A DNA stretch of 64,000 bases from Shewanella subflava (GTDB lineage: Bacteria; Pseudomonadota; Gammaproteobacteria; Enterobacterales; Shewanellaceae), in contig NZ_JAPDMX010000007.1 in NCBI RefSeq assembly GCF_025971955.1, positions 62,001 through 126,000 of the forward strand. The letters are read 5' to 3'. The notes under the pieces were generated by a model, which had not been told where the DNA came from, ran no database searches, and saw only the letters and a program-made list of their open reading frames with translations. Made by a program: the position numbers and the translations under genes. This document shows, piece after piece, positions 39,826-47,558 of this stretch (position 1 is the stretch's first letter; every line of letters starts with the position of its first letter).

Positions 39826-40158
39826 TTGAATCAAATTATTTCGGTGTTAAATCAAGTGGCAAATTATATTTCGCCATGGATAAGTGAAGTGAGTACAGCC
39901 TTAGTTGCCTGTTTGATTGTGATGTTCGCAGTTGATATTAATCGTATTGTGAGAAGAGTGTTATCCGGTCAGGGGTTTATTGTCCGCACTTTGGTGTTTG
40001 TACTCATTAATGCCTTTGGTTATGGTTTAGCTATTGTTGCATTAAGCCCAATACTAGCAAGGCAATTAAGGCTACTACCAGGGTATTGGATGTTAGTAAC
40101 CATATTGGGCAGTTTTATATTGTTAGGTTTTTGGGCGCAGAAAAACCGTCAGGTTTAA
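39826..40158 (+). CDS. DUF3392 family membrane protein
   Basis: 110 aa with three hydrophobic segments (VSTALVACLIVMFAVDI, TLVFVLINAFGYGLAIVAL, WMLVTILGSFILLGFWA). The VDINRIVRRVLSGQGFIVRT linker fits DUF3392, a gammaproteobacterial inner-membrane family of unknown function. TTG 39826 is preferred: GAGG lies 5 bp upstream and overlaps the alternative GTG 39820. It is divergent from the dehydrogenase. The stop codon is one base before repeat copy 3. Confidence 0.78.
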   Translation: MNQIISVLNQVANYISPWISEVSTALVACLIVMFAVDINRIVRRVLSGQGFIVRTLVFVLINAFGYGLAIVALSPILARQLRLLPGYWMLVTILGSFILLGFWAQKNRQV

Positions 40159-40159
40159 T

Positions 40160-40412
40160 TTTCAGCCCCTAAACCACCTACTTCAGTAGGTGATTATCAT
40201 CATCAATTAGGCTCTGCCTGACGTACGTTCAATAGCTGATTAACTCAAGTGATACGTGAGCTTTGTTAATGGTGCGGTACAAGCTTCTAAATCAGGGATG
40301 ATTTAGTGGAGCCTATAGGGATATATTTACAGCGTCTGGTAACGCACGGTAGGAAAGCTCCTTTTTAGGGAGTGATATTAAAGCCACCTTCTGCAGAAGG
40401 TGGATTCTTTAC
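40160..40412 (+). repeat. Structured interspersed repeat, copy 3 (best preserved)
   Basis: About 253 bp. The left hairpin is around 40174-40193. The right one (40384-40403) is a perfect 20-bp palindrome with half-site CCACCTTCTG, followed by ATTCTTTAC. The interior can fold: GAGCTTT (40258-40264) pairs with AAAGCTC (40354-40360), enclosing the hairpin CTAAATCA-GGGA-TGATTTAG (40287-40306). A CTCC/GGAG hairpin follows at 40358-40372. There is no ORF and no Shine-Dalgarno. The end hairpins resemble IS200/IS605 ends. Confidence 0.87.
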
Positions 40413-40610
40413 TTTCAGCCCTAAATATAGCCTTATTAACTCAAGTAATGCGTGAGCTTTGCTAATAGTGCGGTACAAGCTTCTAAATCAGGGATGATTT
40501 AGTAGAGCCTATAGGGATATATTTACGGCGCCTTGTTAACGCACGTTTGGAAAGTTCCCCTTTTATGGAGTGATTTCAAAGCCAACTTCTGCAGAAGGTG
40601 GATCTTTTAG
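40413..40610 (+). repeat. Structured interspersed repeat, copy 4 (5' end deleted)
   Basis: About 198 bp, starting TTTCAGCCCTAAATATAG directly at the last base of copy 3, in the same orientation. The left hairpin and about 50 bp are missing. It keeps GAGCTTT with AAAGTTC (one G-U pair in RNA) and CTAAATCA/TGATTTAG. The right hairpin CCAACTTCTGCAGAAGGTGG has a single mismatch. Confidence 0.83.
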
Positions 40611-40661
40611 CTTTATTCACAGTCGCTACCTATGCCCGTTATGCGGTGATGGCTGCAGACA

Positions 40662-40692
40662 TAAAAAAACCGAGCATGCATGCTCGGTTTTT
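40662..40692 (-). terminator. arcA Rho-independent terminator
   Basis: AAACCGAGCA / TGCTCGGTTT around TGCA. On the minus strand the stem is followed by a seven-T tract. It lies 26 bp past the arcA stop. Confidence 0.9.
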
Positions 40693-40717
40693 CATTAGAT
40701 CCTAATCAAATCTATAA

Positions 40718-41434
40718 TTAGTCTTCTAATTGGCCACAAAAACGATAGCCTTCACCATGGATAGTGGCGATGATTTCTGGCGTATCAGCCAGGCTTTCGA
40801 AGTGCTTACGTATACGACGAATCGTTACGTCAACTGTACGGTCGTGCGGCTTAAGCTCACGGCCTGTCATTTTCATTAACAGGTCTGCACGAGTTAAAAT
40901 TTTGCCTGGATTTTCAACAAAGTGAAGCATCGCACGGAATTCACTGCGTGGTAGCTTGTAAGACTCACCTTGTGGATTAACTAAAGAGCGGCTGTTGATT
41001 TCTAAGCTCCAACCATTGAAACGGTAGTATTCAACTGAACCTTTCTCTTCGTTGTCCGTACCAGCACTGTTTACGCGAGTTAATAAGTTGCGGGCACGAA
41101 TGGTTAATTCTCTAGGGTTGAATGGTTTAGTGATGTAATCATCTGCGCCAATTTCTAAACCTAAAATTTTATCAACTTCGTTATCACGACCGGTTAGAAA
41201 AATTAAGCCGATATTATTGATTTCGCGAAGTTCACGAGCCAATAACAAACCATTCTTACCAGGAAGGTTAATGTCCATTACCACTAAGTTGATTTTGTTT
41301 TCTTGCATGGCCTTGTGCATTTCAGCACCGTCATTTGCTTCAGTAACGACATAGCCTTCAGCTTCAAAAATGCTACGTAAAGTATTACGTGTAACTGCTT
41401 CATCTTCAACAATTAAAATATGTGGGTTTTGCAT
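40718..41434 (-). CDS. arcA: Aerobic respiration response regulator ArcA
   Basis: 238 aa OmpR/PhoB-type response regulator controlling respiratory and central metabolic genes under low oxygen. The receiver domain has the acidic pocket EDE (10-12), phosphoacceptor Asp54 ([13 protein letters not shown]) and Lys in [10 protein letters not shown]. The C-terminal winged helix is [15 protein letters not shown]...[12 protein letters not shown]. Length equals E. coli ArcA. ArcB is not in the window; Shewanella often use a split ArcS/HptA pathway (established). The upstream gap is about 600 bp and contains palindromes listed separately. Confidence 0.96.
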   Translation of the reverse strand: MQNPHILIVEDEAVTRNTLRSIFEAEGYVVTEANDGAEMHKAMQENKINLVVMDINLPGKNGLLLARELREINNIGLIFLTGRDNEVDKILGLEIGADDYITKPFNPRELTIRARNLLTRVNSAGTDNEEKGSVEYYRFNGWSLEINSRSLVNPQGESYKLPRSEFRAMLHFVENPGKILTRADLLMKMTGRELKPHDRTVDVTIRRIRKHFESLADTPEIIATIHGEGYRFCGQLED

Positions 41435-41858
41435 AATAAGTTACCTAAAATAAAAATGATAAAATTCGTTATCTAGCATCGTTGCTAGCGTTGTTCGTAT
41501 GCGCATTAGCACACGTTAAAAATCTCTATTATTGGGTGTTTAACTATGTCTACCCTGAACTTAAACACTCGCTCATTTGATATCCGAATGAGTTTTACAC
41601 AAGCCGTTAAAAACGTCTTTGTCAAAAAAGGGTAATACCGCTGCTATATAGTGTGAACTTTAAATAGGTTAAAAGTTCCTGTAGATGTTCACTAAACCTA
41701 TATATTGAGAGACAGGCCTTTAAAAGTAGAACATTTATTGCGCAACAGTAAAACTTTAGCTCAATAAATCACAAACCGAAACGTTACAAATTATCGCTAA
41801 AGTAAGCTTTTTGTGACGATTGATGAGCTAGTGATGACTATTGTACCCTTTTTTTGCA

Positions 41859-41896
41859 TTTGTTAACAAATGAATTGTTAATAAATTTATTAACAA
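41859..41896. promoter_or_regulatory. Two adjacent palindromes between arcA and the DUF3293 gene
   Basis: TTTGTTAACAAA (41859-41870) is a perfect 12-bp palindrome. Five bases later lies a perfect 22-bp palindrome (41875-41896) whose left half-site is TTGTTAATAA. The shared TTGTTAA half-site implies one regulator or a local structure. The factor is unknown; GTTAA elements recall ArcA sites, but the spacing (15 bp) does not match. Confidence 0.5.
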
Positions 41897-41964
41897 AGCT
41901 TTATTTAAGGGGGTGAGTGCACTTCATTCAATTGATTTTTAAGTGTTTTATGTTTTCTTCTTAT

Positions 41965-41980
41965 TGTGACTGAAGTCACA
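41965..41980 (+). promoter_or_regulatory. CRP binding site
   Basis: TGTGA-CTGAAG-TCACA is an exact match to the CRP core consensus TGTGA-N6-TCACA, 62 bp before the DUF3293 start. Candidate -10 elements are TATTTA (41990) and TACACT (42008), so activation or repression cannot be decided. Confidence 0.75.
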
Positions 41981-42041
41981 AATCTTTCGCTATTTAAACC
42001 TATCTGCTACACTATTTTCGGCTTATTTGGTGAGATTTATT

Positions 42042-42467
42042 ATGGAAAATGTTATCGACATGCTGTGGCAGAACTATCAAAAAACGGAGTTTTTGCTTAC
42101 TCAGCCTCTATCCAGTGATTTTTCATTTGCAATTGTTACAGCGCATAACCCACTAGGTCATGTATTAACGCCTAGTCAAAACCGTTTAAGAGACAGGGCG
42201 TTGCAATCTAAAATTCTTGAATATCGCAGTCCATATCGTTGCTTGGTTGGTGCTGCACCCGATATGTCGCATATGGAAAAAAGTTGGGCCATATTTATAG
42301 ATAAAGATCAGGCGCTTGAGCTAGGTAGAGAGTTTGGTCAGCACGCTATTTATTATGTCAATCAAGGCTTACTGTCGTTAGTCGCTTGCTTTGAACCTCA
42401 TCGCGATGAGGTGTCTATGGGGTTGTTTGATCAGCGTTTGAAATTAGTCAGCGATCTTCCCGAATGA
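42042..42467 (+). CDS. DUF3293 family protein
   Basis: 141 aa soluble protein of unknown function. The fold markers FAIVTAHNPLGHVLTPSQNRLRDRALQ and SWAIFIDKDQALELGREFGQHAIYYVNQGLLSLV identify DUF3293, a proteobacterial family. ATG 42042 has GGTGAG 7 bp upstream; the longer frame from TTG 42027 is less likely. It is a single gene with a CRP consensus site and a possible terminator downstream. Confidence 0.85.
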   Translation: MENVIDMLWQNYQKTEFLLTQPLSSDFSFAIVTAHNPLGHVLTPSQNRLRDRALQSKILEYRSPYRCLVGAAPDMSHMEKSWAIFIDKDQALELGREFGQHAIYYVNQGLLSLVACFEPHRDEVSMGLFDQRLKLVSDLPE

Positions 42468-42486
42468 AACTAAATTGTGTTGACGC

Positions 42487-42529
42487 ACATTTGTTAATTT
42501 TTATATGAGACAATAAAATTAACAAATGA
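42487..42529 (+). terminator. AT-rich inverted repeat after the DUF3293 gene
   Basis: CATTTGTTAATTTT pairs with AAAATTAACAAATG around a loop of about 14 bases. A long stem but GC-poor; it is a possible terminator or another use of the TTGTTAA motif seen upstream. Confidence 0.4.
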
Positions 42530-42701
42530 TCAGGGGTTTCTAATACCTATGACTGATTTACACTATCATCAGCACATCATTGATACCAATACCGCTTTAA
42601 TTTGTCATTTTTATCCCGCTAATCATTCAGTCATAATTCCATTGTATATAACATAAAATAGTGCATTCAGTTTTTAAAACTTCAAGTTGATATTTTGTGC
42701 A

Positions 42702-42731
42702 TTGACTTCGCTATAGGTTTATTGCTATTTT
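42702..42731 (+). promoter_or_regulatory. lysC leader promoter
   Basis: TTGACT (42702-42707) and TATTTT (42726-42731) are spaced by 18 bp. The predicted start near 42738 is at the front of the riboswitch. Confidence 0.6.
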
Positions 42732-42737
42732 GCACAT

Positions 42738-42900
42738 CCCTCCTTAACGGGAGGCACAGAAGAGGAGCGTTAACTAGGTAGTAAGCTTGAGGAAAACCAA
42801 TTCCGATGACCGCTTACGAGGGAGATTAACGCCGAGATAAATCAAATTTGGTTATTTTATTTATCGGTCGTTCAGGTTGAATCCTGACGATTGTCACCTG
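42738..42900 (+). ncRNA. Lysine riboswitch (L box)
   Basis: The aptamer core shows AGAGGAGCG (42760-42768), AGTAAGCTTGAGG, GACCGCTTACGAGGGAG, AACGCCGA and the distal CAGGTTGAATCCTG hairpin, then a closing GTCACC. These are conserved elements of the lysine riboswitch. Downstream, GAGC...CTGGTG (about 42914-42925) can pair with CACCAGGCTC (42966-42975), a likely switching structure before the GGAG of lysC. Lysine binding should lower lysC expression. Boundaries are approximate. Confidence 0.92.
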
Positions 42901-43006
42901 TTTTTTTGGTGGAGAGCTTCTGGTGGTGATTGCTGTTTCCCTTCTTTAAGGGTGCGTTATCTTAGCACCAGGCTCTTCGAACGAAGTTTAGTTCGGAGCG
43001 TATTTC

Positions 43007-44365
43007 ATGTCGTTAAATCAATTAGTTGTAGCCAAGTTTGGTGGAACCTCTGTTGCAGATTACCCTGCAATGAGTCGTTGCGCGGATATCGTTTTATCTA
43101 ACCCTAATACCCGAGTTGTGGTGGTGAGTGCATCAAGTGGTGTGACTAATTTGCTGGTAGAACTCACCAGTGCCAATGTCAATGATGAGCGTCGTTTAAG
43201 TTTGTTAAAGCAAATCGCGCAAATTCAATATCGCATTATTGACGATTTAGGGCGCCCGCAAGATATTGCTGCGCAAATTGATAAATTACTTAGCCGGATG
43301 TCAGTGTTAAGCGAGTCATTGGTGCTTGATCGTAGTAAAGCGCTGATGGATGAATTGCTTTCAATGGGCGAACAATGTTCATCAGTGTTATTTGCTGCGG
43401 TTATCCGTGAAAAAGGCACCGCATCGAGTGCGTTTGATGTGCGTCAGGTATTACGTACAGATAGCCATTTTGGCCGTGCTGAACCGCAAATTGAACAAAT
43501 TGCCACGTTATCGCGTGATTTTTTACAACCATTACTCGCTAATCAAGTGATTGTCACCCAGGGCTTTATTGGTGCGGATAATGAGGGGCGTACAACCACA
43601 TTAGGCCGAGGTGGCAGTGATTATTCTGCGGCGCTCCTAGCCGAGGCGTTAACAGCCCATGCTGTAGAAATTTGGACCGACGTAGCGGGTATCTACACCA
43701 CTGATCCACGTCTTGCGCCGAATGCGCGTCCTATTGCTGAAATCAGCTTTAACGAAGCCGCTGAAATGGCAACCTTTGGTGCAAAAGTTCTGCATCCTGC
43801 GACAATCTTGCCAGCTGTTCGTCAGAAAATTCAGGTGTTTGTCGGTTCAAGCAAAGATCCTCAAGCCGGTGGTACTTGGATCCGTCATCAAGTAGAAGAT
43901 ACGCCAGTTTATCGCGCAGTGGCATTACGTCGTGATCAAACCTTATTAAATCTTCATAGTTTACAAATGCTTCATGCACAAGGTTTTTTAGCTGAAACCT
44001 TTGCCACATTAGCCCGCCATAAAATTTCGGTCGATTTGATCACAACCTCAGAGGTAAACGTCTCACTCACATTAGATAAAACAGGTTCCGATTCAAGTGG
44101 TCAAGGCCTGTTAAGTGAGTCTTTATTACAAGAACTGTCACAGCATTGTCGTGTGCGCGTTGAAGACAAGCTAGCCCTAGTTGCTATTATTGGTAATAAA
44201 ATTGCCTCAACTGCAGGTATTTGCAGTCGAGTATTTCAGGTATTAGAAAAACACAACGTGCGGATGATTTGTCAAGGCGCCAGTCCACATAACTTATGTG
44301 TGCTAGTGGATGAAGCCGAAGCCGCTCAAGTGGTTTTAGCCTTACATCAAAACCTGTTTGAGTGA
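43007..44365 (+). CDS. lysC: Lysine-sensitive aspartokinase III
   Basis: 452 aa. It phosphorylates aspartate, the first step to lysine, threonine and methionine. The N-terminal kinase motif is VVAKFGGTSVADYPAM, then TLGRGGSDYSAALLAEAL and EIWTDVAGIYTTDPR. Two ACT domains occupy the C-terminal third (LHSLQMLHAQGFLAETFATLARHKISVDLITTSE; AIIGNKIASTAGICSRVFQVLEKHNVRMICQGASPHN). A monofunctional enzyme of LysC length (449 in E. coli), consistent with the lysine riboswitch ahead. CGGAG lies 8 bp before the ATG. Confidence 0.95.
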   Translation: MSLNQLVVAKFGGTSVADYPAMSRCADIVLSNPNTRVVVVSASSGVTNLLVELTSANVNDERRLSLLKQIAQIQYRIIDDLGRPQDIAAQIDKLLSRMSVLSESLVLDRSKALMDELLSMGEQCSSVLFAAVIREKGTASSAFDVRQVLRTDSHFGRAEPQIEQIATLSRDFLQPLLANQVIVTQGFIGADNEGRTTTLGRGGSDYSAALLAEALTAHAVEIWTDVAGIYTTDPRLAPNARPIAEISFNEAAEMATFGAKVLHPATILPAVRQKIQVFVGSSKDPQAGGTWIRHQVEDTPVYRAVALRRDQTLLNLHSLQMLHAQGFLAETFATLARHKISVDLITTSEVNVSLTLDKTGSDSSGQGLLSESLLQELSQHCRVRVEDKLALVAIIGNKIASTAGICSRVFQVLEKHNVRMICQGASPHNLCVLVDEAEAAQVVLALHQNLFE

Positions 44366-44372
44366 GCCATTG

Positions 44373-45482
44373 ATGAGCAAAGCAATACGAAGTGCACTGA
44401 TTGTCGGTGAGCTTGCCGCAGGGCAAATGCTAAGTGTGCCTTTATTTACCTTTAAAGGTACAGATAGCAAGGCTCCGACAGTGTATGTTCAGGCCAATGT
44501 GCATGGTGCCGAAGTGCAGGGGAATGCGGTGATTTACCAGCTGATGACCCTGCTCGAAAACTGTCAGGTTTTAGGGGATATAGTGTTTGCCCCTCTAGCC
44601 AATCCTTTGGGAATTAACCAAAAAAGTGGTGAGTTTACTTTAGGTCGATTTGATCCGATTACCGGAGTTAATTGGAATAGAGAGTATTTAGATCATAGAG
44701 TTGATGTGGCTGCTTGGTATGGCGAACATCAAAATTTGCCTGATGCACAATTGATTCAGGCTTTCAAATCTATGCTAGTTGAAGCGTGCCAAAGCAAATT
44801 ACAGCAGCCTTGGGGAGTAACTACAGGTCACCGTTTGGCGGTGAGTTTACAGTCATTGGCCCATCAAGCGGATATTGTGTTAGATCTGCACACGGGTCCT
44901 AAATCTTGTAAGCACCTTTATTGCCCTGAATATGATATCGATTCAGCTAAGTTTTTCTCTATCCCATACAGCCTAATTATTCCTAATAGTTTTGGTGGTG
45001 CGATGGATGAGGCGGCGTTTTGTCCTTGGTGGCAGCTTACTGAATATGCAGCGAGTCAAGGCCGTTATTTTGATGTCCCAGTGGCAGCGTTTACCCTTGA
45101 GTTGGCAAGTCAAGAGCGGATTGATATGGCTGATGCACTGGTTGATGCTAAAGGCATTATGGCGTATTTAAGCCATAGAGGGGTGATTAAAGAGGTAGTT
45201 CAACCCGCTGAAATGGCCCGTTATGGCTGTTACTTAAAAGATTATAAAAAGTTTCATGCACCGCAGTCTGGCATGGTCGAGTATTGCGCGACAGTGGGTC
45301 AACCTTTGAATTCGGGACAAGCCTTAGTTAATATGCTTAGACTTGATTTATACGGTTCTGACAAAGCGTTTACACCACTGAGTTTAGATAAAGACTGTGT
45401 GCCGATATTACACTTTGCATCTGCGTCAGTGCATCAAGGGACAGAGCTTTATAAAGTAATGACCAATGTGTTTGAGCTTTGA
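44373..45482 (+). CDS. Succinylglutamate desuccinylase/aspartoacylase-family zinc hydrolase
   Basis: 369 aa. Zn-dependent M14-like amidohydrolase of the AstE/AspA superfamily. The metal-binding HGAE is in VYVQANVHGAEVQGNAVIYQLM, the later His in DIVLDLHTGPKSCKHLYCPE, and the catalytic Glu likely in AFTLELASQERID. It is probably a deacylase of an N-acyl amino acid; the substrate is unknown. ATG 44373 is 7 bp after the lysC stop, so co-transcription under the lysine riboswitch is likely. The overlapping TTG frame (44358) is less convincing. Confidence 0.8.
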   Translation: MSKAIRSALIVGELAAGQMLSVPLFTFKGTDSKAPTVYVQANVHGAEVQGNAVIYQLMTLLENCQVLGDIVFAPLANPLGINQKSGEFTLGRFDPITGVNWNREYLDHRVDVAAWYGEHQNLPDAQLIQAFKSMLVEACQSKLQQPWGVTTGHRLAVSLQSLAHQADIVLDLHTGPKSCKHLYCPEYDIDSAKFFSIPYSLIIPNSFGGAMDEAAFCPWWQLTEYAASQGRYFDVPVAAFTLELASQERIDMADALVDAKGIMAYLSHRGVIKEVVQPAEMARYGCYLKDYKKFHAPQSGMVEYCATVGQPLNSGQALVNMLRLDLYGSDKAFTPLSLDKDCVPILHFASASVHQGTELYKVMTNVFEL

Positions 45483-45601
45483 TGTTGATGTTCGAACTTT
45501 ATTGATGATGCAAGGAGTAAAGTTCCATATCACTTTGTCATTAAGAATTTAATTGTTATTGTATGTTGAGGCTTGATGTAAAGTTAAGCTTCAATCTCAC
45601 T

Positions 45602-45914
45602 AATTGCCTGGGGCAGGCTTACGTGCAAGCACTTCTGTGACACAGCTATTACGTCCCTGTAAGCTCAACGATGGCATCCCTGCCATCGATGGTTACAGTG
45701 GCGCTTACACCTGATATTTTATATCTTCGATTTGGCTTCATTTGAAATAAAGCTCTTAGATCTTTGGCTGTTACTCTTAGCAATACTTGTGGTTAAGTCG
45801 AAGAGGAGAAAGCTCTGGTGCTGATGTGCCTGCGAGTATCCAAAACAAGGACGTTTTGGTTAAGCCCACAGTGACGTGCTTGCGGCGTCTCGCTAAGGCT
45901 TGCGGCAGGCAATG
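45602..45914. mobile_element. MITE-like element with imperfect terminal inverted repeats
   Basis: The left end starts ATTGCCTGGGGCAGGC and the right end, read on the other strand, starts ATTGCCTGCCGCAAGC. Similarity continues inward with gaps (GCAAGCAC...CTGTG on both). Inside is a perfect 8-bp hairpin CGATGGCA-TCCC-TGCCATCG (45667-45686). At about 313 bp without an ORF it fits a non-autonomous element. No clear target duplication was found. It fills most of the 45483-45963 gap. Confidence 0.6.
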
Positions 45915-45963
45915 AGTAAACATGAGATATTAGTCTGAATTAACCGACTAAGTCATCCCCCAA

Positions 45964-47115
45964 TTAACTCTTAAGTATCTCTAGCGGCATCCGCAACATG
46001 TCATCACCCGTACCTGCAACGAGCCAAATGATCGCAACTAAACTTCCTACGGTAAGCAAATACCAAATCGTTGAAAAAATCTGTCCATAACGGTCAAGCG
46101 GTAATAAATGACTATGATGACGTCCGCGCCATTCAAAAACGATTTCTAAACTGCCGATGAGCAGCAAGAAACCCAATAAGGCTAAACCTAAACTATAACT
46201 GACGTACACCCCAATGGCTGCGCCTACAATACAGGCAACTAGTCCTGTAAGGCTGTTCATTGAAAAACTGATGCTTTTTAAAATATGGCCACCGTCTAAT
46301 GGCAATATAGGCAATAGATTAAACAGGTTGAGTAAAGCATTAAAGGCGGCTAATCCGGCAAAAAACACATTGCCAGTGAGCCAGTATGCGATCATACAAG
46401 CGATAGATAGGATTAATCCAAATGTTGGTCCCATTATAGAGATCACTACGTCTTGCCAGCGAGTGTTAATGCGTTCGTCGCTAAGGGCTAAACCGCCCAT
46501 AAATGGGATAAGGTAAATCCCCTTGGTTTTCATGCCAAAGTGCTTCATGGCTTTAATGTGGCCATATTCATGAAATACCAAACAGGCAATGAGGGCGAGG
46601 GCGAACTCGATAGAAAATAACCACGAATAAGCTGCCACGCTGGCCCCAGCTAACATCGCTTTAACCACCTTTGCGCTTTTCAGTAGTTTAAAACCTAATG
46701 ATGCTAAGCCAACCAAACTGATTTTGTTGACTTTAGGTGTCGGGATTTCAGGGACCTGCTGCTCAATGTCTTTGGTTGTTCGCTGGCCCTGAGTGACCTG
46801 CTCTTCATCGATTAATACACAATATTCCAGACTGAATGGCTGCCATTTAACATCGACTTCTAGACGGACGGGAATTTTTTTTACTTGAGCTTCAACAAGG
46901 CTGTCATTGAGTGGGGGCTGCGATAAAGCACCATCTGATGAAGGTGACGCAGGTTGTAATGTGAGTTCAAATTGATGAATGTTAAATATCTGGTTATCAG
47001 GGGAAGCCGATTTTTGGGACACGAGCTGATTGTCCCAGTATAACTGTTGCCAACCCGCCATTGAGCCTTCTAAACGCAATCGTTTACCTAGACATTCAAT
47101 ATTTAATAACTCCAT
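45964..47115 (-). CDS. Membrane zinc metalloprotease, M50 (site-2 protease) family
   Basis: 383 aa. The N-terminal about 130 residues are soluble and unlike known domains. A multi-helix membrane domain follows with the zinc motif HEYGH (in ACLVFHEYGHIKAMKHFG) and the second metal motif NLLPILPLDGGHIL. Such proteases cut membrane proteins within the bilayer; the substrate is unknown. The PDZ domain of RseP is absent, and the soluble N-terminus may substitute. ATG 47115 is preferred over TTG 47127 because GAGAG is 5 bp upstream. Confidence 0.85.
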   Translation of the reverse strand: MELLNIECLGKRLRLEGSMAGWQQLYWDNQLVSQKSASPDNQIFNIHQFELTLQPASPSSDGALSQPPLNDSLVEAQVKKIPVRLEVDVKWQPFSLEYCVLIDEEQVTQGQRTTKDIEQQVPEIPTPKVNKISLVGLASLGFKLLKSAKVVKAMLAGASVAAYSWLFSIEFALALIACLVFHEYGHIKAMKHFGMKTKGIYLIPFMGGLALSDERINTRWQDVVISIMGPTFGLILSIACMIAYWLTGNVFFAGLAAFNALLNLFNLLPILPLDGGHILKSISFSMNSLTGLVACIVGAAIGVYVSYSLGLALLGFLLLIGSLEIVFEWRGRHHSHLLPLDRYGQIFSTIWYLLTVGSLVAIIWLVAGTGDDMLRMPLEILKS

Positions 47116-47179
47116 GCACACTCTCAAGCTAACTCACTTAAATTCAGGCTATTTTGCCAGACGGCTCACAATAGCTCAA

Positions 47180-47509
47180 TCAATCTAGCTGATCTATTAT
47201 CGCAAAACCTTGTTCGAAGCTGGTAAATAGCAGTTTGCTGCTGCAGCAATGTCCCTGTAATTGAGCAAATTGTTGTACTAAAGGAATAAACTGGCTGACG
47301 GTTAAGTTACCTGAAGGGGTAAGATTGTGCTGATTAGTGTGCTGTGAAAATAGATAGCATTGGCCGCTACTGTCAATCAGTTGGTCTTGTGCCACAAGAT
47401 GCATTGCGTCAGTAGCAAGGAAGTCTTGCCAGGCCCGAGGGCTTTTGATGTAGATAAGCTCATCGTGCAAATGCAGTTGCACGATGGCTGGCCAGTTTAC
47501 ATCATTCAT
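47180..47509 (-). CDS. Small hypothetical protein, possibly DUF4144
   Basis: 109 aa from ATG 47509 (a TTG frame extends to 47524). It begins MNDVNWPAIVQLHLHDELIYIKSPRAWQDFLA and ends with the LLFTSFEQGFAIIDQLD helix. This looks like DUF4144, a small alpha/beta family typical of Shewanella, but the assignment is by resemblance from memory only. It lies between the M50 protease and the DUF342 gene on the same strand. No strong Shine-Dalgarno is visible. Confidence 0.6.
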   Translation of the reverse strand: MNDVNWPAIVQLHLHDELIYIKSPRAWQDFLATDAMHLVAQDQLIDSSGQCYLFSQHTNQHNLTPSGNLTVSQFIPLVQQFAQLQGHCCSSKLLFTSFEQGFAIIDQLD

Positions 47510-47558
47510 GGCGGTGAAAACCAAGAGCAGAATATATCGTTATCATGAGGTGCGAAGT

